A stretch of 64,000 nt of DNA. Origin: Vandiemenella viatica (lineage: Eukaryota > Arthropoda > Insecta > Orthoptera > Morabidae). A model generated the notes under the pieces. That model was not told where the DNA came from. It saw only the letters and a program-made list of their open reading frames with translations, and made no database searches. Within the stretch, counting starts at the first letter, position 1, and every line of letters starts with the position of its first letter. The position numbers were made by a program, and so were the translations under genes. Below are positions 43,991 through 56,098 of the stretch, one piece after another. The stretch covers positions 32,327,504 to 32,391,503 of the forward strand of contig JARYHS010013630.1 of NCBI GenBank assembly GCA_031002005.1. Direction: 5' to 3'.

Positions 43991-45248
43991 AACATAAAGA
44001 GTTATCAAACAAAGCCAGATGAAAAAACTATTGTAGATATCGTGTTCGCTGTGTGGCGGTCTCGTAGCAAAAACGAAAAAAAAGGTTCCTATATCTATAA
44101 AGCGAAAACCGGGTACATTTGTGTGTACTGCGAAGATTTCGATGGGGTTTTCACCGTTTTAAAGTTTAGAATCTCAACTCAATTTTTTGGCATGTCTTAT
44201 GCTTCTATTGTACATAACGCCGGAACATTAAATGAAATTCTGAACGTATGGTGAGGAATACCGCAGATGGAACCACTAGATGCAGCATATTTCGCACTAA
44301 ACACACAATTACAATGTCTCTGACCATAGCCTTTAATGAAAGCAATGAGATAACTTTACAATAATAACTATTTTGCAAATTAAACAAAACTTGAAGTATT
44401 CTTTCCTTTAATTCGGGATATTCAATTTTTAAATGCCATAGATAGCCGTAAAAATAACAGAGATTTTCTTTAACCACGATCTCTGGCAGTAGGCCTACAA
44501 CTACATTGTCTCTGGCCATCAGCATTAGTCTACTGTTTGAATAAAATCATTTATTTACAATAATATTATTCTGAATTCACTTTGATATTTTTATAAAAGG
44601 CTGAATCTGCGGAGTTAGAGTATCTGGCGTTTCTAGCAAAAAGTATATCCATTCACTTCGCAATTGAATCAAATGTGAGTTTCTAACATAATCTAGTAGT
44701 AATGTAGTAATGCAATTTTTTAACCAAATTACAAATTGATACACATGAATCTTTTCGGATGAATGAAAATATTGTACGTTGAAATAAACTTCAACTCACC
44801 CGTTGCTTGGTTGAATATAGGTTTGTTTTAATTAAAAAAAATAGTTGGCGCTAATTTTATGAATCTTTGTACAGATATTTCTCATTGCGGGAATAAAAAT
44901 ATTGTATGGGTAAATCTGCGCCAACTATACCGGGCTACGCCGGGAACTTTGCTAGTTTCCAATAATACGAGTATATCCGTTTCAGCGTAAATCTATTAAC
45001 TGTCACTTCACTCGGAGAAGTGGCTCACGCAGTGGATAGGCAGACAATTCTGTTCGTATCTGATCTTGCAGAGCTCGTAATGTCTCCTTGTTATACTCTC
45101 AGTGTTTAAAGCAGACAACGGAAATTGTCTTCAAAACTCAACTTCGGTCATGTACCACATGTAAACTGTTGGCATTTGGCCATAGAAAAGACCAAGAAAT
45201 GAAAGCAACATATGAAATCGTCAACGCAAATGAAACATTGCATAATAT
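43991..45248. other. Unrecognised AT-rich repeat-like DNA with inverted repeat
   Basis: Two moderate frames (44042-44254 plus, 70 codons; 44205-44525 minus, 106 codons) overlap antisense and match nothing I know. A perfect 11-bp inverted repeat ATAGTTGGCGC (44841-44851) and GCGCCAACTAT (44918-44928) is followed by CCGGGCTACGCCGGGAAC, itself partly palindromic, which looks like the end of a mobile element. Confidence 0.4.
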
Positions 45249-45390
45249 GTTTTTTTTTAATGGAGGTTTCTGACGCCTCGGGTTGCTATAGGTATCAGAG
45301 TGCCTGGGAAAGGTACGGGGAGGAGTTCGGCCATGGCTTTTCAAAGGAACCATCCGGCATTCGCATGAAGTGATTTCAAATGATTTTCTG
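45249..45390 (-). mobile_element. SINE1 fragment, minus
   Basis: T-rich tail, GACGCCTCGGGTTG, GGAGGAGTTCGGCCATGGC and GGAACCATCCGGCATTCGC match the SINE1 tail half; the head is missing. Confidence 0.75.
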
Positions 45391-45984
45391 GATACACGGA
45401 AAATACAAATGAAACAGATACAAAATAGCTGTGAGATATCAGCGTCGCAGTGTACGGGATGTATCTTCATTCTGACCGGGTCTACTGAGAACACAGTTCA
45501 CTCCAGCGTTTTCTGATCTTCCACCATTCCTCCTCTTCCAGTACCGTCCAGGTCATTACTCTTTGTGTTCCCTTCGTCCAGGACACTTCGCTTTCAACTT
45601 CAAGTTACACTTTTTCCTTGACAGCCTTTCCTCATTAATCCTCTTCATTCCCCCAAACACAGTGTTAACGACTCAGATTAGACGCTCTTAACTACCGCCA
45701 GACAGAAAACCCGGAAGAAACTCTCGTAGTTGAAACCTATGTTAAACCATGAGAAGGATATCACTTAAAAATAAAGTAAATACGTTTGGGCTTATTGGGT
45801 GGTATATGCCCAAACAGTTTGGTCCCCGTGTGATAGAGTTTTAAATTTCCGCGCATTCGCCTCTTGTCATGTTACCGGTTAAAGGTGACATACAGTTTAC
45901 GTGCAATCAGAATTACGGAGCGTCTAGCGTACTTCACAAGAACAAAGCAAAGCTTTTTCAGAGGCGAAGATCAGGTCAAGAGTC
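45391..45984. other. Nothing recognised
   Basis: No repeat termini. A 118-codon minus frame (45138-45494) overlaps the SINE1 fragment and is not convincing as a gene. Confidence 0.35.
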
Positions 45985-46066
45985 CGTAAAGATTCCAGCC
46001 GAGAACTGGATTCGAACCGGGACCTTTCGATCCCCAGTCGGGCACCTTAAACATGTGAGCCACCAT
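45985..46066 (-). mobile_element. tRNA-like SINE head (family 5)
   Basis: Minus strand: TATGGTGGCTCACATGTTTA (A-box region) and B box GGTTCGAATCC at about 46008-46018. Body and TSD undefined. It could alternatively be a tRNA pseudogene. Confidence 0.5.
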
Positions 46067-48151
46067 AAACGATCAAAATTGATGATAATATCGTATGTGT
46101 GAGTTTGTCTTATCTGTCCTGAACCTGACAGAACATATTGATGGGGAAATCCCAAGTAGTTTCTCACGAAGTTGCTGGCCGGAATGCCACAGCCGTCAAT
46201 CACATGTTTATGTCAACTTCCGTCGATTTATTTTCCTAGAAAGGAATAAGTTACGGTAATTTCAGCGCATTAAACATTCTTCCATATGAATGGCAAAGGG
46301 ATGCAGTTTTGCGACACTGGTAACACAGAGTAACAAAGTAGATCCAGGATATTAGACACTCTCAGCTGAAGGTTTGAGTAGTGCGGTAGGAGCTTCCAGT
46401 CGTACTAATCCTAGCATAGTTTAATTTACAAATTATCTTTTTTTTCTGACTATGAAATATGGTGTTAAAAGGCAGTACAAAAGCGCCATGCAAGAATTCT
46501 TCATCGATCAGCGCTGAAAGAAACTTGTATGTGACCACACTCAACAATGAATAAAACATGAGGTGTAAAGAGGAAAATGACGTCACGAGACACTGGGCTT
46601 TGAGCAACATACCCCTCAGGCCGCCATGTCGGTAAAGTCAATACCATCACCAAATAAAAATCAGTGAGCGGGTGTTCTTAAGTAAAACGCGTATAGGTTA
46701 CTGCTTAACTGCTGTTTAACTGACGAAGTGTAATCTTGAGAAGAAATTTGGTAGACGCTCTGAGATGTGCAATCGCTGCCTCCTTTTTGTGGCGGTTTTG
46801 GAAATGTTCCTCGTGTCCTGGCTTCGCTGTTATAACAGTAACGAGCGGTTTGCTTTGTTCTCACTCGCTTACGTAATGGTGTGGCTGCGCCGAGATATTA
46901 TCGCACAACGATATCCGTTAGTGACGTGTTATTGTGTCTCCCGATATAAACAATTGTAGCAATTGCAGCGTGGCGCTATGGTCACTTGCTAGTAGCATAA
47001 AATCTGATTGTGGCTGCAACAGCTACCGCATGGTCTACAAGTCAGGAGTAGTGACGGATAACTGCGCGTCAGCATCTATATTATTAGCACTCCGTGCCCC
47101 TTGTTGGGAGCTGGATGCGCGACGAGCATAGTCCAGTTTGATGGAATACCCTGTCTATACATACATACTGAAAATTGTCTCTAGGTATTTTTACGGAGAG
47201 AAGTCCAAATGAAATGGCATTTATGGTATCACTTCCTCTCGGTTTCTGAATACAGACTGCCAGGCATCAGAAGTATCGTTCCGGGCAGACCATTGTTTCT
47301 AGTGTGGTTCAGAGGTAAACAATATGCGTGATAATTGCGGTGGATTGGGAATCTAAGAGAAATAAACGCGGATTGCCTCTAGACTTTCAGCACCGGAGAA
47401 AACCGGATTGCACAGGTCACAGTACTTGGCAAGCGACATACATTAATCTCGGCGAACCATTGCGATATGCCACGCGCCAATATAAAGTATCTACGGTCAT
47501 TTATTTCTTCAGTTTTTCTGAAATATAGTACTTTAGAACCCACTATAAAGGTTAATCAAACTGCTATATAAAGATTAGCACTCCGATAAGCCTAAAGGCT
47601 ACAAAGACAGTATACAACAAGCGTTAATGCTCTGCTACTCGAAGAAAAACAAAAGCCAAACGCATTACTTCGCAGAGCATGGTCCGCGCGGGCGTAGTGG
47701 TATGTATGTATTACTCCTCGTATTTTACAGATTTTTTTGTTTGATGAAATGATTTGTTTTGACAACGGATTATTAAATTTCATTTACTGTTTTGTCAGGC
47801 CGTCTCTACGTCTTCAGTTTACGTAATGTAACGTAAGTTAGAACGAGCAAAAAAGTCAACGAAATCTGTATATTTGTTAGTTCCATAGGTAACTCGTTGA
47901 CGTTGGAGTTTGGGAGTGAAAGAAACTACACAATAACAGAAATTCTATTCGAAGGGAAAGTTGTCACCGCTTAACGGAGTGTTAACGAGTCTGGAGTAGC
48001 GATGCTAAGCGGAGTGTTGTACGCGCTAATCATTGCCGAGGTCTATAGTAGTAGTCAGCACTCCCACTTCGCACACAAGTGCCGAAACGTCTGCAGTACT
48101 GTACTGACGCCGCCCTCTGTGGGGGTTTCGTGCCCAATAAGACCGTAATGC
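46067..48151. other. Long unrecognised stretch
   Basis: No coding frame above 82 codons, no SINE head, no element termini. A short inverted repeat (ATGCTCTGC at about 47629 and GCAGAGCAT at about 47672) is the only structure noticed. Confidence 0.4.
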
Positions 48152-48154
48152 TTA

Positions 48155-48946
48155 GGGAGCGTACATAAACTACGTGGCTCGGTCTAGGGCGGAGGGCGTG
48201 CCCAGCCAAGCCACGTAGCTTTTCACTCCTATTATTTGTCACAATCAAAACAAGGTACAGAACACACACATAGCATATGTATATATATTTCCTTCATTTA
48301 ATTATCTCCGTAGTAAGTAATTTAGATATGCTACATGCTAACAGCACACACATAGACTTATATTTGCTTACAGATGTTACCCGGGATTTCCAAAGCCAGT
48401 GATAGTTCGTATTGATTTGGTGGTTTCAAACAAACCTGTTTTCATTGGGATGATTGGGATCGTCCGCATATAACCAAAATAGTTCTAATTTTGTTCTGTC
48501 AACTGAATTTCAGTCCAACTTTAATTGTAGTGCTCGCTGAAACGGTATTCCAAGTTCAAAGTGTGGTGTGAAGTGGCGCTATGCAATAAACTTTACGAGG
48601 CTTGTGGAAAATGTTTTTCCAACGTGTTTTCACTATCCAATGAGCTATAGAAATCTTTTGAGCAGGTCAAAGAATCATTCCCTGGCAGTGTAGAAAGAAA
48701 GGTGACAGAACTGCAGCAAAAGAAAACAAAAATGCAACTCTTCTTAATATTTCTAGTAACACATCAAGAAGAAAAGGATCCTTATTGTCCCTGAGAAAGA
48801 GGTTTTTAAAAAATTAAATCATTAGAAAACAGTAGAAAAAGTCTTCGTGTGGAGGGGTGGGGGAGGAGTGGGGGTGTCAGGCTGCGTGGGTGGAGAGGCG
48901 GTTCAAGAGAGGCCAAAATGAAGCCACGTAGTCTGTGGATTCTCCC
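48155..48946 (-). mobile_element. Long family A element with unique interior, TSD TTA
   Basis: Ends GGGAGCGTACATAAACTACG and ACGTAGTCTGTGGATTCTCCC, flanked by TTA (48152-48154, 48947-48949). It is about twice the size of other copies. Roughly 520 bp (about 48330-48840) has no counterpart in them and includes a short open stretch (SFEQVKESFPGSVERKVT). It may be closer to the parental element, or it may carry captured DNA. Confidence 0.82.
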
Positions 48947-48949
48947 TTA

Positions 48950-49754
48950 TACTCCGCTGTCTGTCCCACTTCACATGCCTCTAGCTATTAAACGCTATAA
49001 ATTGCAAACTTAAAATTTAGACATTTAATGTTTTTTGTTGTCCCAGAACAGAACGTGGTTTAAAATGTTCTAGTATTTTATTACAAGCGGTTTACTTAGT
49101 AATAAATGGAGGGGGGTCAAAAAATAAAAACCTACACCAGAGTCAATGTTTATAACTCATCAAATTTTTTCACTAGAAAATAAGCACACAAGTGGCCGTC
49201 GAAGTTTTTAATTTTGACCATTTTGTAGCCAGAGGTATCTCCAACACTGAACCTGAAATTTTTCCCAAGTATATTGAAACAACAAATGCTAAAAACGCCT
49301 ATATCTTATGTACCGTGTAAGTCGTGAGTAAAATAAGCAACAGTATTTGTTTTGGCGTTACTTTGCCGTATGCCGATATAATGCCTTAAGTGCACTACAT
49401 TCTATAGGTACCAATAATAAATTTGATTGTAACTGCACGATAGGACTAGTAAAGCGGTGTTGGAGAGCCGCTACCAAACCTGAAAGTGAGTCTCCGACTG
49501 ATTTCTGCGTCTGACCTACCTCACGCGAGATATACGTGTTAAGCTCGATCGCACTCGCCCGATAATTATTCTGTACGAGCACCGTATCAGCTGATAACTA
49601 GATGTTGATTATTAGCAGAGAGATGTGGAACGCTGCGATCAAAAAAACGCAAGGGGCATTTTACCGTTTAAACACAACTGGTGACAAGTAAATTCACACT
49701 GTCTTAAGACCTAATGATAAAGAGTTTAGATTTGCCGAGCATTATGCCTCTGTT
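48950..49754. other. Nothing recognised
   Basis: No gene or repeat identified. Confidence 0.35.
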
Positions 49755-49870
49755 GTTGTTGACCTACAGTTTAACGTCGAATCCGAACCATGGAGCATCC
49801 TTGACTACTCATATGAATAAAGCAAACGCTGTAAAAGTTTCTTGTCTCACTGGCATTCGATCCTGGAAGT
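49755..49870 (-). mobile_element. SINE family 4 fragment
   Basis: CGTCGAATCCGAACCATGGA and CATATGAATAAAGCAAACGC correspond to the body of the 8805-9085 copy; ACTGGCATTCGATCC is a diverged B-box region. Confidence 0.5.
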
Positions 49871-51195
49871 AGGAAATTTGAATGAGAGAAAATTTACAAT
49901 ACACTTTGTGCATTTTTTGATACAAATAGTAAATTTAGAATATTCCTTGTTGCAGCTTATATGAAGCAAGAAAACGTTGAGGAGTACTTTTATGTATGGA
50001 CTTTCTTTCTACGGAATTGGGCTAAATATTGTACTATTTATGCACTCTTCTTATGTAAAATGTATCAGTGCCGTGCCTGTTCATCAAATGCTTCTACACA
50101 GCTAGTTGTGCTCCACTTGATTTCAGGCGTCATGTAGTGGGGAATTTTTTTCTTGGGTTTGAGTGTCAGGGATTTGAGAGAAACGTTAATTCATTTGTAA
50201 CAGTGAAAGAATTTGAGATAAAAATCCGTGAAGTGCTTTTAAAATAACACCTTAACTTTTATACTCTTTAGTCTTTTTATAATGAATTTCTGTCTGAATA
50301 GAGAGAAATTCTATTACGATCTAGGAGCAGTTACGAAAATTGAACCGGAGCTAGAGGCAGATCGCAAGATAATCGACATAGAAAGAAACGTACTGAAAGA
50401 TTTCTGTATCAACGTATTTTTATTTATAAACAGAATTCAATACGATCAGTGATGTAGATTGTTAATACGTGCAGAGAAATAAAAGAAGTGTTCTCTTTTT
50501 ATGCAAGTTTTCTTTCCTTGCATATTGTAACTATCAGTAAAGTCCAGTGCCCCACCGATTTTATTTAATATTTTGGTTACAGATGACTTCCGATTCGTTG
50601 TTTCTGAGTAGTTCAGCGCTGTGGATATTGGTCGCAGATCAAGCACTTTAAACCAAGTTTTAAGTCAAGCTGGGCTTTGGCTTGTTTGGTGTATTTACCG
50701 GAAAGCGGATATGACTTGGCGATCTGCTTCCATTCCTTTGCAGCAGTCCACGCTTACCACATTCATTCTTACCACGCTAAAGACACCAACTGCTGTCATC
50801 ACATATTACATGTCTGAGCGTAGGCACATTAAGTGAGAGGAACTGTTGGCTTGAGCACACTGGCGAAACGAACCTCAATCACAACCGAACGATAACACAA
50901 GCTAGACTGACTCACGGTCTAAAGAATCTACAGCATGTAACGCAATGTTGGTGTGTGTTTTTTAATAAATAAATAAAGCTCCGACTCGAAACTGCTGTGT
51001 CTGGGAACTCAAAGATGTGATTTATCAATATCTGTAACACTCACTGCCGTACGATAACATCAACTTTAACACTCACTAATGCTGCTGCTGTATCAGCCAC
51101 TGTAACGCTCGATAGTGCTGTGTGTTTATTAACCATTGTAACACTGTCAACTACTAACTCGACGTTTACTTGTGTTTCTGCTTAATCAACCCTTA
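49871..51195. other. Unrecognised; weak tandem pattern at the end
   Basis: At about 51018-51165 the motif TGTAACACTCAC recurs with changes about every 35 bp (CTGTAACACTCACTG, TTTAACACTCACTA, CTGTAACGCTCGAT, TTGTAACACTGTC), suggesting an old short tandem repeat. Otherwise empty. Confidence 0.4.
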
Positions 51196-51808
51196 CTTTT
51201 TTTTTTGGTATCACGCCTCGTCGACGTTGAAGTCATTGGGGGGCGTCCATAAACCACATAGCTCTATTTTGGCCTCTTGTGAACCTCCCCTCCTTCCCAT
51301 GTAGCTGAATGTTACTTTTGTCTGTAGCCCCCCCCCCCCCATCCCTCCCTCCCGCGTAGCACGTAGCTTTTTTTCTCTATTGATTCCAGAAGACATTTTG
51401 TACTGTTTTCTATCGTAAATTACGTTAGGAGATAATTAAATGACGGAAATAAATATTTGCATGCTGTTGAGTGTTCTGTACGTTATTTTAAGTGTGACAA
51501 ATAATATGAATGAAAAGCTACGAGGCTTGGCTCCCCTCCCCCAAGTAGTCCAGCGTAGCTATTCAGCCAACCCCTCCCCCCTCCCTAGACCGAGTCACGT
51601 AGTTTATGGACGCTCCCTTAAGGCGGAAAAGAACTGTGAACAAGGAACGGGCAGGAATTTGGTCACACCTCTTGAAGGAACCATCCAGATTTCTCCTGGA
51701 GTTATATTGGGAAACCATGGAAAACAGGATCTGGATGGCCGAGCGGGCATTGTAACTTGCGTCCTTCCAAATTCGGGGGTAGAGCGTAAGCGCTCAGCCA
51801 CAGGTTCT
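51196..51808 (-). mobile_element. SINE1, minus, split by a MITE
   Basis: Tail portion 51196-51238 (poly-T then CACGCCTCGTCGACGTTGAA) and body/head portion 51618-51808 (GGCGGAAAAGAACTGTGAAC, GAAACCATGGAAAACAGG, diverged head). The two parts join exactly at the MITE. Confidence 0.88.
51239..51617 (+). mobile_element. Family A MITE nested in SINE1
   Basis: Ends GGGGGCGTCCATAAACCACA and TAGTTTATGGACGCTCCC. Flanks are TTG (left) and TTA (right). Intact SINE1 copies read ATTAGAGG at this point, so TTA was the target and the left copy has one change. Confidence 0.9.
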
Positions 51809-51848
51809 GCAAACCACTGCAATACTCAGCAGCGCTAATGTTGAATTA

Positions 51849-52127
51849 GGGAGCGTCCATAAATTACGTGGCTCCATTTTGTTTCCTGCTAATCCCTGTC
51901 CCCCCTCCCTCCCCTCCACACACACCCACACACAGCCCGACGTGACTTTCGCCTCTACCTCCCCCCTCCCGACACGTAGCTTTTTTCCTCATTGATTCCA
52001 GACGGAATTTTGTGCTGTTATGGAGATAATTAAATGACGGAAGTAAATATTCACACGCTGTTTGGTGTTCTGTTCCTTATTTTAACTGCGGCAAACAATA
52101 TGAATGAAAAGCTATCTGGCTACCGAT
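51849..52127 (+). mobile_element. Family A MITE, right end lost
   Basis: Begins GGGAGCGTCCATAAATTACG after TTA and follows the family to AATGAATGAAAAGCTA-type sequence, then stops matching near 52127. The right inverted repeat is absent. It lies 40 bp from the MITE-split SINE1. Confidence 0.85.
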
Positions 52128-53355
52128 GAACAATAATGAAAACGTACTGAACCACCTCAAGGTACCCGAAGGTTTGAAACTTAAACCAGTAAGCAACACG
52201 AATGAATTTGTCCTAATGTTACTGGCCGCAGCTGGTATAATCCGACTAAATTGTAAGAACATCAAACAACGTAGAGTTTTATCCTTTAACACTGTATATC
52301 TTACGCAGTCGAGCTGAGGGTGTTGACCGGATCACAGCGGTCAGGCTTCGCAGGCCAGCACGGGAACGAGACGGCCTGGCGTAACAGCGATACCTGCCTT
52401 CTCTTAACACATTTCTTCCCTTTTATAAGTCTTTCATGTTAAATCATTTATGTTTGAAAGAACATCGTTTTCGATTCTGTTTTTGCTATGAGCAATAAGA
52501 GAGATTTGTTAATCTTCCCTCTGTCCTCAGAGCGTAATACAAGCTGATCAGCCGTGACCGAATCTAAGACAGAGGTTGGATCTTTCTCCGACTGAGCTGA
52601 ACGACACGCCGGGCTATTTGCGTCTCCGCTGCTCTCATTGGTGGGAAACATTTTGCTGCCAAATACAACGGATGGCGAGAAAGCTGCTGAGCCAGGAGTA
52701 GCCATTGCACCCTCTGTACAAAATTACCTTAAATTCGTTACTAATAATTTTCAAACCTGTTTCATCATAAATTTACGTTGCATTTTCCTTCGCGCCAACG
52801 TAAGTCGACGATCATTGGATATATTCCTGTTCACTGTTAGCTAGACTCTGCCAGATTACTTCCTTACACAAAAACCAATGCTTCCTACTATTCATGACTA
52901 GCATATTAAGGTTGCTGTGTTTTCCTGTTCACAAAAAATTGAGATTCATTTTAAGAATATAGGAGTTCTTATTGCATTGCAGTACGTATTTCCAGGGACA
53001 ATGTGTGACGATACCGTATCTTTTTTTTTCATTAATATCTCCGATAATTTGTATTTAAATTGGAATAAATGTAGCATTAACATATTTATTTTTTGTAGAA
53101 TTCTGAGTTCATTACTTTATTTGAGGCAGTTAACAAAAATAAATATATCACCTGAATCACAAGTAGTTTGTTTAGGGTGGGTCAGAGTGACGAGATGCTG
53201 ATTAGGATTTTAATTTTATGAATAGTGTAGACAGGAAGCGAGTTTATCCACAATTTATCAATCGAGGATTTGTTACCTTACAGATACGCTCAGTTACTCC
53301 AGATGAGTTAGTTTAGCATATTGCTGTACTGATTCAGTTTGTGTTATTATATTAA
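52128..53355. other. Nothing recognised
   Basis: AT-rich toward 53200, no frame with a known motif. Confidence 0.35.
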
Positions 53356-53560
53356 CGGCCCGCCCCGTTTACTCGCTTGCGGCACCGTGGTGGTGTCCGG
53401 TGCTGACACGCGCTTACCTGGTTCGATTCCTAGTGGCGGAGGAAGTTTTCACCATCAGGAATTCGGCAACGGGATAGGAAAGGTTATGGTGGACTAATGT
53501 CCTGGGTTAAATCCCAAACCTCTCCGCAGTACGCATGGAGTAAGGGCATAGGACACTAGA
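53356..53560 (+). mobile_element. tRNA-derived SINE, family 3
   Basis: A-box-like CGTGGTGGTGTCCGGTG and B box GGTTCGATTCC at about 53422-53432, then a body (GAAGTTTTCACCATCAGGAA, GGTGGACTAATGTCCTGG). Sequence to about 53860 may belong to the same element. Single copy in this window. Confidence 0.6.
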
Positions 53561-53680
53561 TGATTATGATTCGTCTGATTGATGGGCGGCCCACTGGTGT
53601 CTTTCGGACTAGGAGGCAAGAATGGGACGCCATTGGATTTCACCCTCTTTCATGTCGCTTCCACAACATTCTGCACCGGA

Positions 53681-53701
53681 CACACACACACACACACACA
53701 C
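53681..53701. repeat. CA microsatellite
   Basis: About ten CA units. Confidence 0.9.
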
Positions 53702-54004
53702 CATTACAGTCATATACACTTACAATAACATTTACGAACACTGTCACACAGGGGAAAGAAACATGAAACCGCGCCCTCCCCTACGCATACACATATCTCC
53801 ACCGAGACGTTACAATGGAAGGGTAAATATCCGCCATGGTAACCACCTACACTCGGGTATGTCACTCGTATGAGAAGAGGATTATACTAACACAATTGGT
53901 AGAGCTGTCTAATTGGCTGATTCAATTACTGATTGCGGGAAGTCAGGCCTTTGCAGCGTGAGTACGTTATGCGTCGGGAAGGTAAGCGGTATGGAGGTAG
54001 CTAC

Positions 54005-54185
54005 GCGAGCTTTTCTTCTTCTGTTTGCCTTATACATAGTCGACATCGAGGTTATTAGATGGGAGGGAACGAGCGGGAACGGAGTCGCCCATATCCTTCT
54101 GTAGGAACCATCCCGACGTTCACGTGAAGTGATACGAAAATTCATGGAAAAACCAAATCTGGACGGCCAGAAGGCGATATACCTT
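54005..54185 (-). mobile_element. SINE1, minus, diverged
   Basis: TAGTCGACATCGAGGTTATT, GGAACCATCCCGACGTTCAC and CATGGAAAAACCAAATCTGG match SINE1. The head is lost or unrecognisable. Confidence 0.75.
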
Positions 54186-55342
54186 ACCGCCAGCCCCGAG
54201 GTGCCCGACTGTGGTATGCAACTTGCTTGGTGCATGTGGGGAACGCCGGAAGTCCGCCTGATAACGCCGACATCTCCGCAACCTGCTCTCATCAGCATAC
54301 CATTACTTCTACTCCTGTAAAGGAATTCGTATGGAGAAACCAAAGGGAAAGTACCTGTACCTTAGTTCGCAGTAACGTTGCATTACTTATTAACAATTTC
54401 AACAAAGGTCTTTCGTCTTAAAAATCAGGACCTCCGTGATATGACTGATCGAGAACACATGAATCGAGTTTCGTTCAGCAATAAAGCATGCACCACGTAT
54501 TGGTTTTACCTTACGAGCTTCGGACCAATAAAACCAAAGTTAGAACGCTGCTATACATGTTATGGAAAACAGTATACCTGCGCACGTAAATACTTGTATC
54601 AAAGTTCGATTGTACGCTATTTTAAAGTAAGGGCGTCGTGTTCACAAAGTTAACTGTCGCTATAGACTTTCATTGACAACACATTCCAGTTAGTGAACAT
54701 TTTTTGGTCTGAAGTCCAGCCGAAGAGATTACAGAAAGTTCTTAACCACGGGGACATCGAACTGTGGGACCGCTCAAGAAAGTGCATTAGAGACGATGCA
54801 AATGTTAATTTCTTCTTGTAGACGGACTAAAATTTACATTAAAATCCGAAAGTCTTCCGGCGCAATATTAATGTAACGACACAAGGAACTCCTCTTTCAA
54901 TTTGGGCATAAGAATTCTCCCCACACGTTCGAAACTGCATTCTGAAAATGGGGGCCATATAGCGGAAATTAACGCGCAATGGGCTGAATAAGAGACGACA
55001 AAACTGGAATATGTGTCAGTAACTACCCGCTCAGCAAATTGAACTCATAGGTGTAGAACTCTTCCGCACAATGTAGTAAGTTTCGAACTGATGATAGAGT
55101 CGTCTGTGAGTAGTTTTACAACGAAGAGTTGCATCCGCGTGGCATTTACAGTGACAGACCGGACACAGTAAACAACCAGACGGCTGACGAAAGAAAGGCA
55201 GACGAAAAAACCAGCGATAGTCAACATACAGTATGTCAACATTATATTCCGTAAGGGGCGCAACGCATATCTGATCGGATGGAGGATAAAGCTGAACGTT
55301 CAGAAAAGCTAATCTAAAGGCAACGCAACATAGAAGCAATAA
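54186..55342. other. Nothing recognised
   Basis: No element termini or known coding. A 102-codon minus frame (55031-55339) containing CLLCPVCHCKC is Cys-rich but otherwise featureless. Confidence 0.35.
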
Positions 55343-55416
55343 GAAAAGATCTTTTTTATGTTTTGCTTCTGGCTTTACGCCCAGTCGACGTGGAGGTCTT
55401 TAGAGGCGGGAAAGGA

Positions 55417-56098
55417 CTCACAAGGGACACCTTTGACCCCGAACGCTCGGAACCGCACGGAAACATGTTTAGAATAACATACGATCATAAACAGAACAGT
55501 GGTGTGTGTCATTTCCATGCTGAACTGTGATTTACAATCAATTTGCTGCACCTACGTATAAGCCTTTGTTGCAGTATGCTTAGCGAAAGCCGGGTTATGA
55601 CATTGACATATCAACATCATCATTTGAAAACGTAATTAGTGTGGCTTTTGCTACTGGACTGTGTGAATGCGAAAGTGATTTGGAATGTTATAACGTGGCT
55701 TTAGTGAGGTGTGCACATTGTTCTCTTCCACTTTGTTTTAACCACTTCACCGAAATCCCGCATCTACACTTTTTGAGGACTAATAAAAGCACTATCAGGT
55801 GTGTGGTACTGCTGTATATGCGTGTTTTGCGCTGTGTTAACCTACTTTGAGCAGAGTTTTTGGCACTGTTGATTGAAAATGTAATGATACGCTGACGTCA
55901 TTGAATTACGAATAATTTCCTTCATATGGTGTTGATATCTTGTTACTTTTTTTCTCTCTATTAAAATGTTACTTGAGGTAGAATGCAACATTTTGCATGG
56001 AAATGACACACACCATTGTTTTGTTTATGGTCGCTTGTTATTCTAAGCATGGTTTCGTGCGGTTCCGAGCGTCCCAAGTCAAAGGTGTCCCTTGTGAG
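55417..56098 (+). mobile_element. Foldback-type element with about 100-bp inverted arms
   Basis: Left arm 55417-55520 starts CTCACAAGGGACACCTTTGA. The right arm 55995-56098 is its reverse complement with about a dozen mismatches. The 470-bp middle is unique and retains a coding scrap. The insertion lies inside SINE1. No TSD is clear (left flank AAAGGA, right flank GGCAAT). The superfamily is unknown to me. Confidence 0.85.
55641..55850 (+). pseudogene. Cys/His-rich coding remnant inside foldback element
   Basis: A 69-codon frame includes VRCAHCSLPLCFNHFTEIPH followed by LHF, giving Cys-x2-Cys-x4-Cys-x2-His, then His-x-His: a plausible zinc-binding cluster. It lies just before the right arm, where the C-terminus of a transposase gene would be in a parental element. 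If so, the foldback element is an internal-deletion derivative. The frame has no catalytic residues. Chance cannot be excluded for such a short frame. Confidence 0.4.

Noticed and set aside
44205..44525. 106-codon minus-strand hydrophobic frame
   Set aside because: No start context, motif or homologous copy; overlaps another frame antisense and is in AT-rich DNA.
46005..46066. Functional tRNA gene
   Set aside because: A and B boxes are present, but I could not form a cloverleaf with acceptor and anticodon stems, so a SINE head or pseudogene is more likely.
53560..54343. Set of overlapping frames of 63-144 codons on both strands
   Set aside because: They overlap SINE sequence and a CA microsatellite and show no conserved motif.
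55031..55339. Cys-rich 102-codon minus frame
   Set aside because: CPVCHCKC alone is too little to call a zinc-binding protein, and there is no second copy or context.
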